Shown: positions 7,080-15,593, counted from the stretch's first letter. The stretch: DNA of 24,017 bases from a virus (IMGVR_UViG_3300045135_002563:1-24017); one strand, 5' to 3'. A program made the numbers and translations. The notes: generated from the sequence alone by a model not told the origin.

Positions 7080-8848
7080 TATGTTAATGATTTAAAATCA
7101 TACATTTTACTTAAACCAGTTGTACTTCTTTGTTCAACAAATTTAACAGTAATAGATGCATCTATAAATTTTGGTAATTTATAACCTTTTAGGTCTTTGG
7201 CCTCTAATTTCTTTGCCCCACCACCTACTTTATTTAAATACTCATCATCTAACATTGGTGTACCATCACCAGTTTCCCATGTTGATGTATCTGGTACCGT
7301 ATATGATAATGATTCTATGAATCCATCTTTGTTATCATACATATTTCCAAGTGTAAACTTTATAAATGGTGGGATTACATATCCTGCACCACCTTCATAT
7401 CCAGTCGGATAACATAAATAAGTTAAGAATTTTAACTTTTCCCAATTGTTTACTAATTCTTGTGCGTTTAATGCGAATAGTTGTAGTGTAAATGTAACAC
7501 TTCTTTCTACTCCACTATATGTGTATAAGTTGAATGGATTTCCTAAAAACTTTGAACTATCCCAAGAAGGAGAAGTAGTTTCTGTAAGACCAGTTATAGA
7601 ACATCTAAAGTGTGCCCTTTTACCACTATATGTGTTTTTGATTACAAGTGGTATTAAATCATAATCTTCAAGTTTATCTTTTCCATCAACTAAAATATCT
7701 TCATCTGATACTGCAGATTGATTTATAATATCTCTACCACTTCTAATACCTCTTTTTGATTCTAATGTATTAGTTGCAATATCATCTTGTTTTGAATATT
7801 TGTTTTCAGAATCTCTTTGTTTTGAAAAATCTTCTTCTTTGAATGTATCTGAATCTCTGAATCTAAATGGTGTTTTCTCACCATAAACTTTTTTCTTTAC
7901 TTTTTCTTGATATGAAAATCCAACCTTATCTAAATCAATTGTTAAATCTTGTGAATCATCTTTTACTAAATCTTCTGATACTTTAGTGTATAAATTTGGT
8001 TTATTACCTGAACGAGTTTCATCATCATTGAATTTGTTCTCAGAGGTTTGAGTGTTTTTACCAATCGTTCTTGGAGGTGCACCAAAAATACCATTTAAAT
8101 ATAATGATTTAATGTACTCAAGTCTTGTTGACATATCATTTCTATCTTTGATTGCTTCTGCAGATATATCAACAGTAGATGAATATGTAAACCCACCTTC
8201 TTTTTGTGGTTTTTGCTCTTGTAAATCTTGTCTATTTGCTACTATGTTACCATAATCAGGTATTAAGTTTTTATAGGCACCTTGTGCTGGTTGGTCACTT
8301 CCTCTTCTACCAAATAATGCTCCTCTGATTTCTCCTTTTACTAAATCAATTCCTTTACCTACTGCCTGTTTTGCCAATTGAGATGGACTTCCACCACCTA
8401 ATCCTTTTAAGAACTTACCAACACCAGTTCCTGCACCACCTAATCTAATCTCTTCTAAGGTGATTGGAGTGTTGACTGGGTTCTTACCTACTAAACCTTT
8501 AGCAACATCGGTAGGGATTAAATTAACGGGTATTCCGAGTGTGCTATTAACCTTATCTCTTGCCTCTGATATAGATTCTACTTTACCACCAGTTAATTTA
8601 GATAATCCTTTACCAATTAATCCACCATCACCAGGGTCAACTGCGTTTGCAGTTCTTTGTTTTTCTACCGCAGAAGTAGTTCTGTTCATGATACGAATAG
8701 ATTCGTTACCATATAAGATAGGATTGTTTAATTCAACTGCAGATTTTATTCTGATACCAGTTAATTCTTGTTCTACAAGAGTTTCTGTATCTTTCTTTAC
8801 TTGATTATCCAATCCACTACTCTGAAATAAATCTATAATACTTGGCAT
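7079..8848 (-). CDS. Probable baseplate-tube junction (tube cap/initiator-like) protein, 589 aa
   Basis: The N-terminal third is glycine-rich (FLKGLGGGSPSQLAK, GALFGRRGSDQ) and the middle is charged and probably disordered. The folded part is C-terminal, about residues 395-589: KRAHFRCSITGLTETTSPSW, GVERSVTFTLQLFALNAQEL, then PPFIKFTLGNMYDNKDGFIE, and a last strand PKFIDASITVKFVEQ. Such beta-rich modules resemble the tube-like folds of T4 gp48/gp54, and the position between tape measure and LysM/hub genes is where a tube cap is expected. That assignment is inference from pattern and context. Only 3 bases separate it from the tape-measure gene, with TGGATT as a weak ribosome binding site. Confidence 0.6.
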   Translation of the reverse strand: MPSIIDLFQSSGLDNQVKKDTETLVEQELTGIRIKSAVELNNPILYGNESIRIMNRTTSAVEKQRTANAVDPGDGGLIGKGLSKLTGGKVESISEARDKVNSTLGIPVNLIPTDVAKGLVGKNPVNTPITLEEIRLGGAGTGVGKFLKGLGGGSPSQLAKQAVGKGIDLVKGEIRGALFGRRGSDQPAQGAYKNLIPDYGNIVANRQDLQEQKPQKEGGFTYSSTVDISAEAIKDRNDMSTRLEYIKSLYLNGIFGAPPRTIGKNTQTSENKFNDDETRSGNKPNLYTKVSEDLVKDDSQDLTIDLDKVGFSYQEKVKKKVYGEKTPFRFRDSDTFKEEDFSKQRDSENKYSKQDDIATNTLESKRGIRSGRDIINQSAVSDEDILVDGKDKLEDYDLIPLVIKNTYSGKRAHFRCSITGLTETTSPSWDSSKFLGNPFNLYTYSGVERSVTFTLQLFALNAQELVNNWEKLKFLTYLCYPTGYEGGAGYVIPPFIKFTLGNMYDNKDGFIESLSYTVPDTSTWETGDGTPMLDDEYLNKVGGGAKKLEAKDLKGYKLPKFIDASITVKFVEQRSTTGLSKMYDFKSLT

Positions 8849-8851
8849 ATC

Positions 8852-11332
8852 TTATAATCCATATGAGTTAACCTTTGTTCCGTTAACTACGTTTCTAATT
8901 CCACTTGTAACTTTTGCACCATCTAAGTAAACTGCCACTTTACCAGCATTTAAATCTTGTCTTAATCCTTGAATCTCTGTGAGTAAGGCTTCCATTGAAT
9001 CTTCTCCACCACCTTCATCATCACCACCGAACAATCCACCCAATGCCATACTAATACCACCTACCATTGATAACGCCATTAGACCAGGTAATGCAGTAAT
9101 TCCAGCTAATCCTAAAAACATAAGTGAACCAGCCAATGCAGTAATACCTGCTGCAAGTGATAATATCCCACCAGTCAATGGTACTACATTAGTAAGTGTA
9201 TCTTTTACTAAATTTAGTGTTTCAAATGGTATCATTCTTAATCCAATACCAAATAAAGTCAATCCTGCACCCATAATTCCAAGAGATGCTGCTGCTAACA
9301 TTATAAGTGGTGATAAGAATCCAAGTGGTGTTATCGCCAATCCAAATGCTAATAGTTGAGCTCCAAGTGATACGAAATTAAAATCTGCAGGTACTTGTGC
9401 TATTTCTTGTAATGCCTTTCCGAGAATAAACATAGCCCCAGAAATTAATATCATTGCTCCAGCCCCAGCTAATATCATTGGTCCTGCAAATGACATAATA
9501 CCACCAACTGCTGCCAGTGAAAGAGTTAATCCAAGAAGTGCTAATCCAGCAACTTTTAAAGTATCAAATCCAATACCTTGAAACTCTTGTAATGCTTTTC
9601 CAAGAATAAACATAGCCCCTGCAATCAATACAAGTGCTGCTGCTCCTTTAACCACATCGGTCATTTTTATCTTACTAATACTTTTTGTAAGTTTTGATGG
9701 GTCTCCTTTTGATGGACTTGGTGTTGTAGGTTTACTTATAGATGATGTTGCATCTCCTTTGGCTGGTATTTTATTTATAAATTTACCAAGTATAGGCATC
9801 TTTGATGCAATTCCTTTTACATCGAATCCCATTTGACCCATTGCAATTGCAGCACCACCAACTCCTTTTACAAATGAACCAAGTGGCCCTTTTGCAAGTG
9901 CAGACATGGTTTGTCCTATTCTATCAAATGTACTTACTTGTAAAGAACCATCAGCATTTAGTTTATCCATATTAGTGGTCATTTTCTGAAGTTCTTCAAC
10001 TGATAATCCTAATGCCTTTGCTGCTTCTCTCTTTTGGTAGATATCCATTTTGTTAAATTCTTCAACACCACCTAATTGGTTGATTGCTGATTTAACTGCT
10101 GAACCTATCTCACCTTCATATGCTAATCTTCTTGCCTGTTCGAAGTTAATATTTTTTCCTAATAATGCACCTAATTCAAGTTCTGAGGTTAAAGAGTTTT
10201 CAATATCTAATAAACCATCAGTAACATTTGTTAAGGATGACATCTCTAAACCGAGTTTCTTTGCAGCAATTGCTGCTTGAATCATATTCTTTCCACCATC
10301 TTTACCATACTCGGCAAACTTTTCAGTATTTGCTGCTAAATCTCCAGCAACATCTGCAGGGATTACTCCTGCTGCCTTTGATGCATCATAAACTAATTGA
10401 GCCATATCGGCACCTGCCTGTGCCGTTCCATCTCCCAATCTTGCGAACCCACCGATTAACTTAGCGGTTTCAGCACCACTAAGATTTAAATTAGTTGCTA
10501 ATAAGTTTGCGTTAAACTGTGCACCAAATGTTGATTGTTCAACTCCACCTAATTCTGTAGCCAATCCTTTTGCAACTGCAGTTGCATCTTTGAATACCAA
10601 CCCAAATACGGTTGCACTTACGGACATCTCATTGAAGAGTGAACCAGTTTCTCGTGCAGTTTGACCTAATTTATCTAATGCTATACCTGCACCTATCAAA
10701 CCTACACCTAAACCACCCATCACACCAGATGTTAGTGTACTGAATACATCTAATACTCCACCTAATGTACCTTTTATACCTTCAAGTACCTTGTGAGTAT
10801 TTTCCATTTGTGTCTTTTGGAAAGCGGTAAGGTTAGAGTAATCTTCTGCTAATGAATTTTGTTCTTTAAGAGTTTGTACAATTTTAGAATTACCATGAAT
10901 ACCTTCAGTAACCTTAGCCATTTCTTCATCTCTCATACTCATCAATGCTGCTTTTTGATGAATATCATCTCTTCCTAATTGAGATATTTGTTGATTAAGG
11001 TCTTGAACTTTTTGTAATGATTGTAATTTTTTACCAGTAAATCTATCATCACCTGCTGCTAAAGTTAATGCTGCTTTTTGGTTATCTTTTAATGAAGCGT
11101 ACGCACCTGATATAGAACCGAGACTCTGTTCCATATTTGAGTATTCATTAAGTGTTTCTTGATTTACCTTTTTTAATTCTTTTGCAAGCTCAACTATTTT
11201 GTCCTTTTGTTCATCAACGTATTTATTTATTTTTAATTGGCTTAAGACGGTAGATTCTTTTGCACGTTTAATTCGTGCCTCTGCATTCTCTATCTCTTTT
11301 AGAAGTCCTAATCTATTTTTTTCGTCAGCCAT
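8852..11332 (-). CDS. Tail tape-measure protein, 826 aa
   Basis: The first 200 residues are charged, helical and coiled-coil-like. A segment rich in small residues follows (GVMGGLGVGLIGAGIAL near 204-219), then a conserved-looking alpha-helical middle, a proline/serine hinge (about 532-550), and a long hydrophobic region of several membrane-type helices (560-770). The extreme C-terminus, VAVYLDGAKVTSGIRNV, is typical of tape-measure proteins. The family spans the tube lumen, sets tail length and may insert into the host membrane. At the usual 1.5 Å per residue the length would give a tail near 120 nm. The string AMFILGKALQE occurs twice, 60 residues apart. The start has a good AAGGAGT. It follows the chaperone-like pair, as in most tailed phages. 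Confidence 0.88.
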   Translation of the reverse strand: MADEKNRLGLLKEIENAEARIKRAKESTVLSQLKINKYVDEQKDKIVELAKELKKVNQETLNEYSNMEQSLGSISGAYASLKDNQKAALTLAAGDDRFTGKKLQSLQKVQDLNQQISQLGRDDIHQKAALMSMRDEEMAKVTEGIHGNSKIVQTLKEQNSLAEDYSNLTAFQKTQMENTHKVLEGIKGTLGGVLDVFSTLTSGVMGGLGVGLIGAGIALDKLGQTARETGSLFNEMSVSATVFGLVFKDATAVAKGLATELGGVEQSTFGAQFNANLLATNLNLSGAETAKLIGGFARLGDGTAQAGADMAQLVYDASKAAGVIPADVAGDLAANTEKFAEYGKDGGKNMIQAAIAAKKLGLEMSSLTNVTDGLLDIENSLTSELELGALLGKNINFEQARRLAYEGEIGSAVKSAINQLGGVEEFNKMDIYQKREAAKALGLSVEELQKMTTNMDKLNADGSLQVSTFDRIGQTMSALAKGPLGSFVKGVGGAAIAMGQMGFDVKGIASKMPILGKFINKIPAKGDATSSISKPTTPSPSKGDPSKLTKSISKIKMTDVVKGAAALVLIAGAMFILGKALQEFQGIGFDTLKVAGLALLGLTLSLAAVGGIMSFAGPMILAGAGAMILISGAMFILGKALQEIAQVPADFNFVSLGAQLLAFGLAITPLGFLSPLIMLAAASLGIMGAGLTLFGIGLRMIPFETLNLVKDTLTNVVPLTGGILSLAAGITALAGSLMFLGLAGITALPGLMALSMVGGISMALGGLFGGDDEGGGEDSMEALLTEIQGLRQDLNAGKVAVYLDGAKVTSGIRNVVNGTKVNSYGL

Positions 11333-11341
11333 TTATACTCC

Positions 11342-11551
11342 TTATTTAGAATATTTTTTGATGAGTGCATCAAGTTCAGCTTTTTCTTTTCTGATTTTCT
11401 CCATTTTATCAGTTAATTCTTTTGGAGTACCAGCTTTTCTAGCTCTTTGGATAAACTTATCATGAGTGTTTTTTTGCAACCCATTAAAGAATGAATCACT
11501 AAACTTTTTGGCTGTACCAAATAATCCTTCGTTTGTTTTTTCTTTTGACAT
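11342..11551 (-). CDS. Small basic hypothetical protein preceding the tape measure, 69 aa
   Basis: This short lysine-rich helical protein (MSKEKTNEGLFGTAKKFSDS, then a coiled-coil-like KMEKIRKEKAELDALIKKYS) is not recognised. Coding is supported by a strong AGGAG (11558-11562) six bases upstream of the ATG, a promoter-like box before that, and a terminator just above it. It is thus the first gene of the transcription unit carrying the tape measure, 9 bases away. A role as a tape-measure chaperone or virion component is plausible but unproven. Confidence 0.7.
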   Translation of the reverse strand: MSKEKTNEGLFGTAKKFSDSFFNGLQKNTHDKFIQRARKAGTPKELTDKMEKIRKEKAELDALIKKYSK

Positions 11552-11577
11552 ATGTTTCTCCTATGTAATTCTTCTTA

Positions 11578-11585
11578 TATAAATA
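11578..11585 (-). promoter_or_regulatory. Late-promoter-like TATTTATA box before the 69-aa gene
   Basis: On the minus strand this is GATATTTATATAAG, 27-34 bases upstream of the ATG at 11551. It lies immediately downstream of an intrinsic terminator, so a new promoter is needed here to transcribe the tape-measure operon. The core matches boxes upstream of five other tail genes. Confidence 0.5.
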
Positions 11586-11591
11586 TCGTCC

Positions 11592-11623
11592 AAAAAAAAA
11601 GTGAGGAATTTTACTTCCTCACT
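11592..11623 (-). terminator. Intrinsic terminator after the chaperone-like overlapping frame
   Basis: A perfect 9-bp stem (plus-strand arms 11600-11608 and 11615-11623) with a 6-base loop is followed, in the direction of transcription, by nine T residues. The TAA of the upstream frame lies in the loop, so the hairpin includes the end of that coding region. Confidence 0.9.
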
Positions 11624-11871
11624 CTTACGTTTGGTCCTCTTGATTTTTTAGAAGATTTATCGTATTGTTCTTTTTCCTTCTTCTTGGCATCTATTAATTT
11701 CTTGAAATAGAAACGTCTCCAATGGATGGGCATATGATAAACATCTCCCCAAGTAAATCCATTACCATAGTTAACCATTTCCCAAATTTGGGTATGAAGT
11801 TGGATACTATAATCACTCGGAAGGGTAAAAAAACCCAACCCCAAAGGGAATATCGAGAGCCTCCGATTCAC
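11611..11871 (-). CDS. Overlapping downstream frame, candidate frameshift extension of the gp26-like protein
   Basis: This frame has no ATG at its 5' end. The longest possible start is a GTG at 11871 inside the preceding gene, with no convincing ribosome binding site. Its protein-like sequence begins right after a T7 run: TLPSDYSIQLHTQIWEMVNY, then GNGFTWGDVYHMPIHWRRFY and a lysine-rich tail. The frame is offset by +1 (equivalently -2) from the upstream gene, which ends five codons past the T run. This is the G/GT layout of tail assembly chaperones, lying as expected just before the tape measure. A fusion would add 71 residues to 251, giving 322 aa. Independent initiation at GTG or TTG is the alternative. 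The 3' end is the loop of a strong terminator. Confidence 0.65.
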   Translation of the reverse strand: MNRRLSIFPLGLGFFTLPSDYSIQLHTQIWEMVNYGNGFTWGDVYHMPIHWRRFYFKKLIDAKKKEKEQYDKSSKKSRGPNVRVRK

Positions 11872-12580
11872 CCGTGAGGTCCGATGTAAATGTGTACCTC
11901 ATGTCCATATCTGGACTTATTGATTTAACGTAGTTTCTTAATGCCCTTGTATCCAAAGCCAATAAGCCGTTTGTAACAAATGAATTAATGAACCCTCTAT
12001 CTGAGTTACCATCTACTTCTTGTATCATGTACTTTAAACGAGTGGTTACTTCGTTACTTACATCTGATTTACCTTTTTGTAATCTTTGTAACGCCTGAGT
12101 TTCAGCCGTTATATCTTGTTCATCTTTATGGGTGAGTAATTTAAACTTAACTTTTTTCTTTGTTTTTGGTAATTCAAACTCATATCTGTTTTCTCTATTC
12201 AATAAGTTTTCATCAACATCCTTTGTTTGGATTTTAGCTAAATCAATTACTGTTTTTTGTTGTTCACCAGAGAATGGGTCTGTAACTTCTACTTGATAAT
12301 CTGAACCATAACCTAAAATTCTTGTTGCTAATAAGATTGCGTTTTTATCACCTACTACAATATCATTAATATCAATATCCTTATCAACTACAACTGATTC
12401 AAATAACTTATCAAGTACCACCCCCTTTCTTATCAAATTTTGAGATGCAAGTATATCTTCTTCTTTTGCAGTCATATACTTGATTTCTACTCTACCCTTT
12501 GATAACGGGTTTGATTCTGGATATACTTTACCTTTTGATGGTAATTCTATCACTTCTGTTGGAAATTCGTAATTTGCCAT
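11813..12580 (-). CDS. T4 gp26-like baseplate/tail assembly protein, 255 aa
   Basis: The N-terminus MANYEFPTEVIELPSKGKVY, followed by GRVEIKYMTAKEEDILAS, matches the T4 gp26-type baseplate family (SKGxxY, then a beta-strand, M-T-x-x-E-E). The middle (FKLLTHKDEQDITAETQALQ) and the end (PDMDMRYTFTSDLTGESEAL) fit as well. I start at 12580 because the 25 residues that a further upstream ATG would add come from AT-rich leader and terminator-flanking sequence. The start has only a weak ribosome binding site. In T4, gp26 is described as a baseplate hub subunit. Here, tube before it, overlapping frame and tape measure after it make a tail assembly chaperone role equally likely. It has its own promoter-like box below a terminator. 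Confidence 0.75.
   Translation of the reverse strand: MANYEFPTEVIELPSKGKVYPESNPLSKGRVEIKYMTAKEEDILASQNLIRKGVVLDKLFESVVVDKDIDINDIVVGDKNAILLATRILGYGSDYQVEVTDPFSGEQQKTVIDLAKIQTKDVDENLLNRENRYEFELPKTKKKVKFKLLTHKDEQDITAETQALQRLQKGKSDVSNEVTTRLKYMIQEVDGNSDRGFINSFVTNGLLALDTRALRNYVKSISPDMDMRYTFTSDLTGESEALDIPFGVGFFYPSE
11825..11836 (-). other. Candidate frameshift (slippery) site
   Basis: On the minus strand the upstream gene reads GGG TTT TTT TAC CCT. The seven T residues (11833-11827) let a Phe tRNA on TTT slip +1 (or -2) onto another TTT without mismatch and continue as ACC CTT CCG into the downstream frame. The zero-frame stop follows five codons later (11815-11813). A GGAGG (11864-11860) lies 26 bases upstream, probably too far to act as a classical stimulator. 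RNA polymerase slippage on the T run would have the same effect. Confidence 0.55.
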
Positions 12581-12600
12581 ATTTCTAAATGTTTTGTGTA

Positions 12601-12608
12601 TATAAATA
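12601..12608 (-). promoter_or_regulatory. Late-promoter-like TATTTATA box before the gp26-like gene
   Basis: The minus strand reads TATATATTTATATACAC, 21-28 bases upstream of the ATG at 12580 and about 30 bases downstream of a strong terminator. It shares an extended stretch (TATTTATATA, CAC, AAACATTT) with the box before the gene at 15942. Confidence 0.5.
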
Positions 12609-12638
12609 TATAAAAAGTAAAAAGTTAGAATTTTAGAC

Positions 12639-12667
12639 AAAAAAAAAGTTCTCACTAAGAGAACTTT
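12639..12667 (-). terminator. Intrinsic terminator after the tail tube gene
   Basis: A perfect 9-bp stem (plus-strand arms 12645-12653 and 12659-12667, 5-base loop) merges in the direction of transcription into a run of nine T residues. It lies 23 bases past the tube stop codon, ending the sheath-tube transcription unit. Confidence 0.9.
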
Positions 12668-12690
12668 CTTTCTTCAATATATTATTAGTA

Positions 12691-13179
12691 TTAGAATTCT
12701 AAGATTGCGTAATCATAGGATAAAGTCAATGTGATTTCTGCTGGGTCATTAGAAGCCCAATCTAAATCGTTGAACACTGCGTTATTAATGAACGCACCTT
12801 TTAGAGTCCATTGTTCAATCTTATCACCAACTGGTCCTAACATATAGAAATTAACATCTTTCTTATAGAAATCTGCGTATCCATCTCTACCTGTTAAAGA
12901 TTCGTGAGAAGTTCTCACCCATTCCATTACTGATTGTGCACCACTTGGTACAATTGGGTCATATAATGAAATTTCTACATCTTGCCACTCACCTTTTCCT
13001 TTGAGTTTTCTCTTAACATTAATATGGTCAAGAGTTACAACCTCAAACTGAATTGAAGGTCTGTTGGCTGTTTTGATAAGATATGAAGGTATACCATCGA
13101 TTTCCATGATGAATCTGTTCTTCATCTTCGGTTCGAAGTTGGTATAAAACATATCGTTAAATTCTAATACTTCTGCCAT
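12691..13179 (-). CDS. Tail tube protein, T4 gp19 family
   Basis: Length (162 aa) matches T4 gp19 (163). Characteristic segments are FEPKMKNRFIMEIDGIPSYL at the N-terminus, VKRKLKGKGEWQDVEISLYD, the helix VMEWVRTSHESLTGRDGYAD, and the C-terminal strands LKGAFINNAVFNDLDWASND then EITLTLSYDYAIL. The protein polymerises as stacked hexameric rings inside the sheath. It follows the sheath gene at 49 bases, has a strong AGGAG before its ATG, and is ended by an intrinsic terminator, fitting high-level late expression. Confidence 0.92.
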   Translation of the reverse strand: MAEVLEFNDMFYTNFEPKMKNRFIMEIDGIPSYLIKTANRPSIQFEVVTLDHINVKRKLKGKGEWQDVEISLYDPIVPSGAQSVMEWVRTSHESLTGRDGYADFYKKDVNFYMLGPVGDKIEQWTLKGAFINNAVFNDLDWASNDPAEITLTLSYDYAILEF

Positions 13180-13201
13180 TTTATTTTTCTCCTATTATAC
13201 T

Positions 13202-13213
13202 AATAAATATAAT
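13202..13213 (-). promoter_or_regulatory. Promoter-like box between sheath and tube
   Basis: The minus strand reads GATTATATTTATTAGTATAAT just upstream of AGGAG and the tube ATG. It resembles the TATTTATA box elsewhere with one change in the core, and offers TATAAT as well. It would give the tube gene its own message in addition to read-through from the sheath. Confidence 0.4.
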
Positions 13214-13228
13214 CTTTTTTATTTTTCA

Positions 13229-15568
13229 TTATGCTGAGAACGATGCTCCAGTCGGTAGAATGTTGAAGTCAATTACAATGAATTCAGCAGTCTTAGTTGG
13301 TTGTAAAAATATTTGACCTGCTAAGATGTTTCTATCGATTACATCTGGAGTGTTGTTTGTCTCATCCATAACAACTCTAAATGCATATAACCCTTGTCTT
13401 TGTTGTACACCTTCTAAATAAGGTTGTACTGTATTTATAAATCTACTTCTTGTTTGTGCAGTATTTTGTTCGAATATTAAGTATCTTGAAGTACTTGCAA
13501 CAAACTTCTTAACTTTGATTAATAATCTTCTTACGTTGATTCTATCAAGTGCAGATGCTTTATCTTGTAAAGTTTTCTGTCCGAAAGCAACAATTCCTTC
13601 GCCTGGGAACTGAGCAATTGGGTTAACTTTAGATTCATATAAAGTATCTCTTTCAGCGTGAGTCAATCTATTCAATACAGAAACTGCTCCTACAATTCCA
13701 CCTCTATTTAAACCAGCCGGTGCGAACCATTCTGCTGCGATTCTATCGTTAGCAGCATAGATACCAGGTAGTAATGTTGATGGTGGTACTGCAGTTAGTT
13801 TGTTTGTATTTGAATCAATTGTTTTGACCCATGGATAGTAAGCACCTGCGTAGTTACTATCTAAAGCCTCTGCTTGAGTAGTTGCTTGTCCGATTGTATC
13901 ATTTTGACCAGTTAAATCACCGATGAAGAATGCATCACTTCTAGCTTCTACCATATCAACTACTTTATCAAACACATAAGAGTGTAATCTTCTTACCACA
14001 CCAGGTGCAGATACCAAGTTGATATCGAAATCATCTGGATTAGATACTGAGTTGATTGCTTTTACATATGCAACCGAACCACTTGAAGCTGAGTTTGATA
14101 AGTTAAATCCTTGTGAGTTACCTGCTGATATTCCAGCACCCAAGTGAGGTCTTACTGTTGGAGCACATCCATCAAACCCGCCTTGGAAGGCAACTGAAAA
14201 TTGTCTCTTAGCGATATCTTTCGCTTTTACATCAGAATCAGTTGAACCAGTTAACGCATAACTTAAACCAACACCATCAATGTTTCCATCGAATGCAAAT
14301 ACTACGTTTGAACCAGTAGATGGACTTGCTGGTATAGGTGCCAAGTAATTATGATTATCTAATTTTACAACTGCAGTTTCTAAATCAATACCTGAGAAAG
14401 TTGTTTTACTTCCTGCAGTGTTTGAATCTGAACCTGTACTGAATACCACTGCTGGTAATTCAGTTGGAGTAGTAAGATTGACTGGGTTTTCATACTCTTT
14501 ATGACCAAATGGTCCTGCAGTTACTGGATACCCATCTAATACTTCTACTCTGATGTATTTTGAGTTATTTCTATAATCTCCGTTTTCAGATTGTTTTCCG
14601 TTTGCATCGATAGTAAGGTTTCTATCACCAATTACTCTTGCGATGTATTGTGGAGATGCAGGGTCTAAGTTAACATTGTTAAATGTTTCTAATACTGATT
14701 TTCTCTTATCAGTATCACCAAATTTTCTAACTGCTATAGAGAACGTTGCGTAATCTGTAGAGTTTGAAGAACCTGCTTCTTTAATATTGAAAATAGAGAT
14801 TTTAAATTCTTTATTTGTATTTGTACCATCACCTAAAGTGTGGAATCTGAATAAGTTATGTCTTTCACCAGAAATTAACTGAGAAACGATGTAAGGAGTA
14901 GTGGCGTGTTGTACATCATTCGAAAAGTTATTTGCTGGTAATGGTTCTACTTCAACTTTTGAACCACTATCAGATATATAAGTTCTGTAATCATATGCTG
15001 CACTTTGGAACCAGTTATATGCATATGCTATTTTACTTCCATATGGTGATTCACCGAATACATCTGCTATATCATTTCCTGCAGTGTATAAAACTGAAGC
15101 AGAAACTTCAAGGGAACTTGTCCCATCTACTGCTACATTTATTGAAAATGCTGATGCTGATTCTTCTCCAGCAAGTACTGAACCAGAGAACCCTACTGAT
15201 GCATCTGAGCCACTTGTGTTAAATAAAGTACTAACTACTTTTTTCCCACCGTTATCTGCTGAACCACTAATTTTTATTGCAAGACCTTCAGTTTGAGTAT
15301 ACCCACCGATGTGACCAACTCTAACAACTGTTACTGTTCCTGCTTCTCTTAAATAATTTTGAACGGTATATCCTGTATAGTAAGAACCATCAGGTGTACC
15401 GAAGATTTCATCGAAATCTGCTTGAGTGCTTATTACGGTTGGAACGAAAGCAGGCCCTTTTTTAGTAGGTCCTATGATTGCTGCTCCTATTTCACCAATA
15501 CCTTGAGGTAAAAATGAAAGGTCATTCTCTCTCGTAAATACACCAGGTGATACAATTTTTTCTGCCAT
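13229..15568 (-). CDS. Contractile tail sheath protein (gp18-like), 779 aa
   Basis: The N-terminus has the sheath signature VSPGVFTRENDLSFLPQGIG, then GAAIIGPTKKGPAFVPTVIS. This is followed by QADFDEIFGTPDGSYYTGYT and YLREAGTVTVVRV. The C-terminal domain carries DRINVRRLLIKVKKFVASTS, RSRFINTVQPYLEGVQQRQG, then NTPDVIDRNILAGQIFLQPT and a final EFIVIDFNILPTGASF, typical of the part that grips the tube and neighbouring subunits. At 779 aa it is larger than T4 gp18 (659), the excess lying in the variable, Ser/Thr/Gly-rich middle domains exposed on the tail surface. A strong TAATAGGAGT precedes the ATG. It heads the sheath-tube unit. Confidence 0.95.
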   Translation of the reverse strand: MAEKIVSPGVFTRENDLSFLPQGIGEIGAAIIGPTKKGPAFVPTVISTQADFDEIFGTPDGSYYTGYTVQNYLREAGTVTVVRVGHIGGYTQTEGLAIKISGSADNGGKKVVSTLFNTSGSDASVGFSGSVLAGEESASAFSINVAVDGTSSLEVSASVLYTAGNDIADVFGESPYGSKIAYAYNWFQSAAYDYRTYISDSGSKVEVEPLPANNFSNDVQHATTPYIVSQLISGERHNLFRFHTLGDGTNTNKEFKISIFNIKEAGSSNSTDYATFSIAVRKFGDTDKRKSVLETFNNVNLDPASPQYIARVIGDRNLTIDANGKQSENGDYRNNSKYIRVEVLDGYPVTAGPFGHKEYENPVNLTTPTELPAVVFSTGSDSNTAGSKTTFSGIDLETAVVKLDNHNYLAPIPASPSTGSNVVFAFDGNIDGVGLSYALTGSTDSDVKAKDIAKRQFSVAFQGGFDGCAPTVRPHLGAGISAGNSQGFNLSNSASSGSVAYVKAINSVSNPDDFDINLVSAPGVVRRLHSYVFDKVVDMVEARSDAFFIGDLTGQNDTIGQATTQAEALDSNYAGAYYPWVKTIDSNTNKLTAVPPSTLLPGIYAANDRIAAEWFAPAGLNRGGIVGAVSVLNRLTHAERDTLYESKVNPIAQFPGEGIVAFGQKTLQDKASALDRINVRRLLIKVKKFVASTSRYLIFEQNTAQTRSRFINTVQPYLEGVQQRQGLYAFRVVMDETNNTPDVIDRNILAGQIFLQPTKTAEFIVIDFNILPTGASFSA

Positions 15569-15593
15569 TTTATTTTACTCCTATTATCAAATT

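Noticed and set aside
8979-9359. Plus-strand open frame of 126 codons opposite the tape measure
   Set aside because: Proline/serine/isoleucine-rich translation is the expected complement of a hydrophobic Ala/Gly/Leu-rich gene. No start signals, and no plus-strand gene occurs anywhere else.
12581-12655. N-terminal extension of the gp26-like gene with a possible signal peptide or membrane helix
   Set aside because: The hydrophobic string comes from the AT-rich promoter/terminator gap. The family N-terminus begins at MANYEFP (12580).
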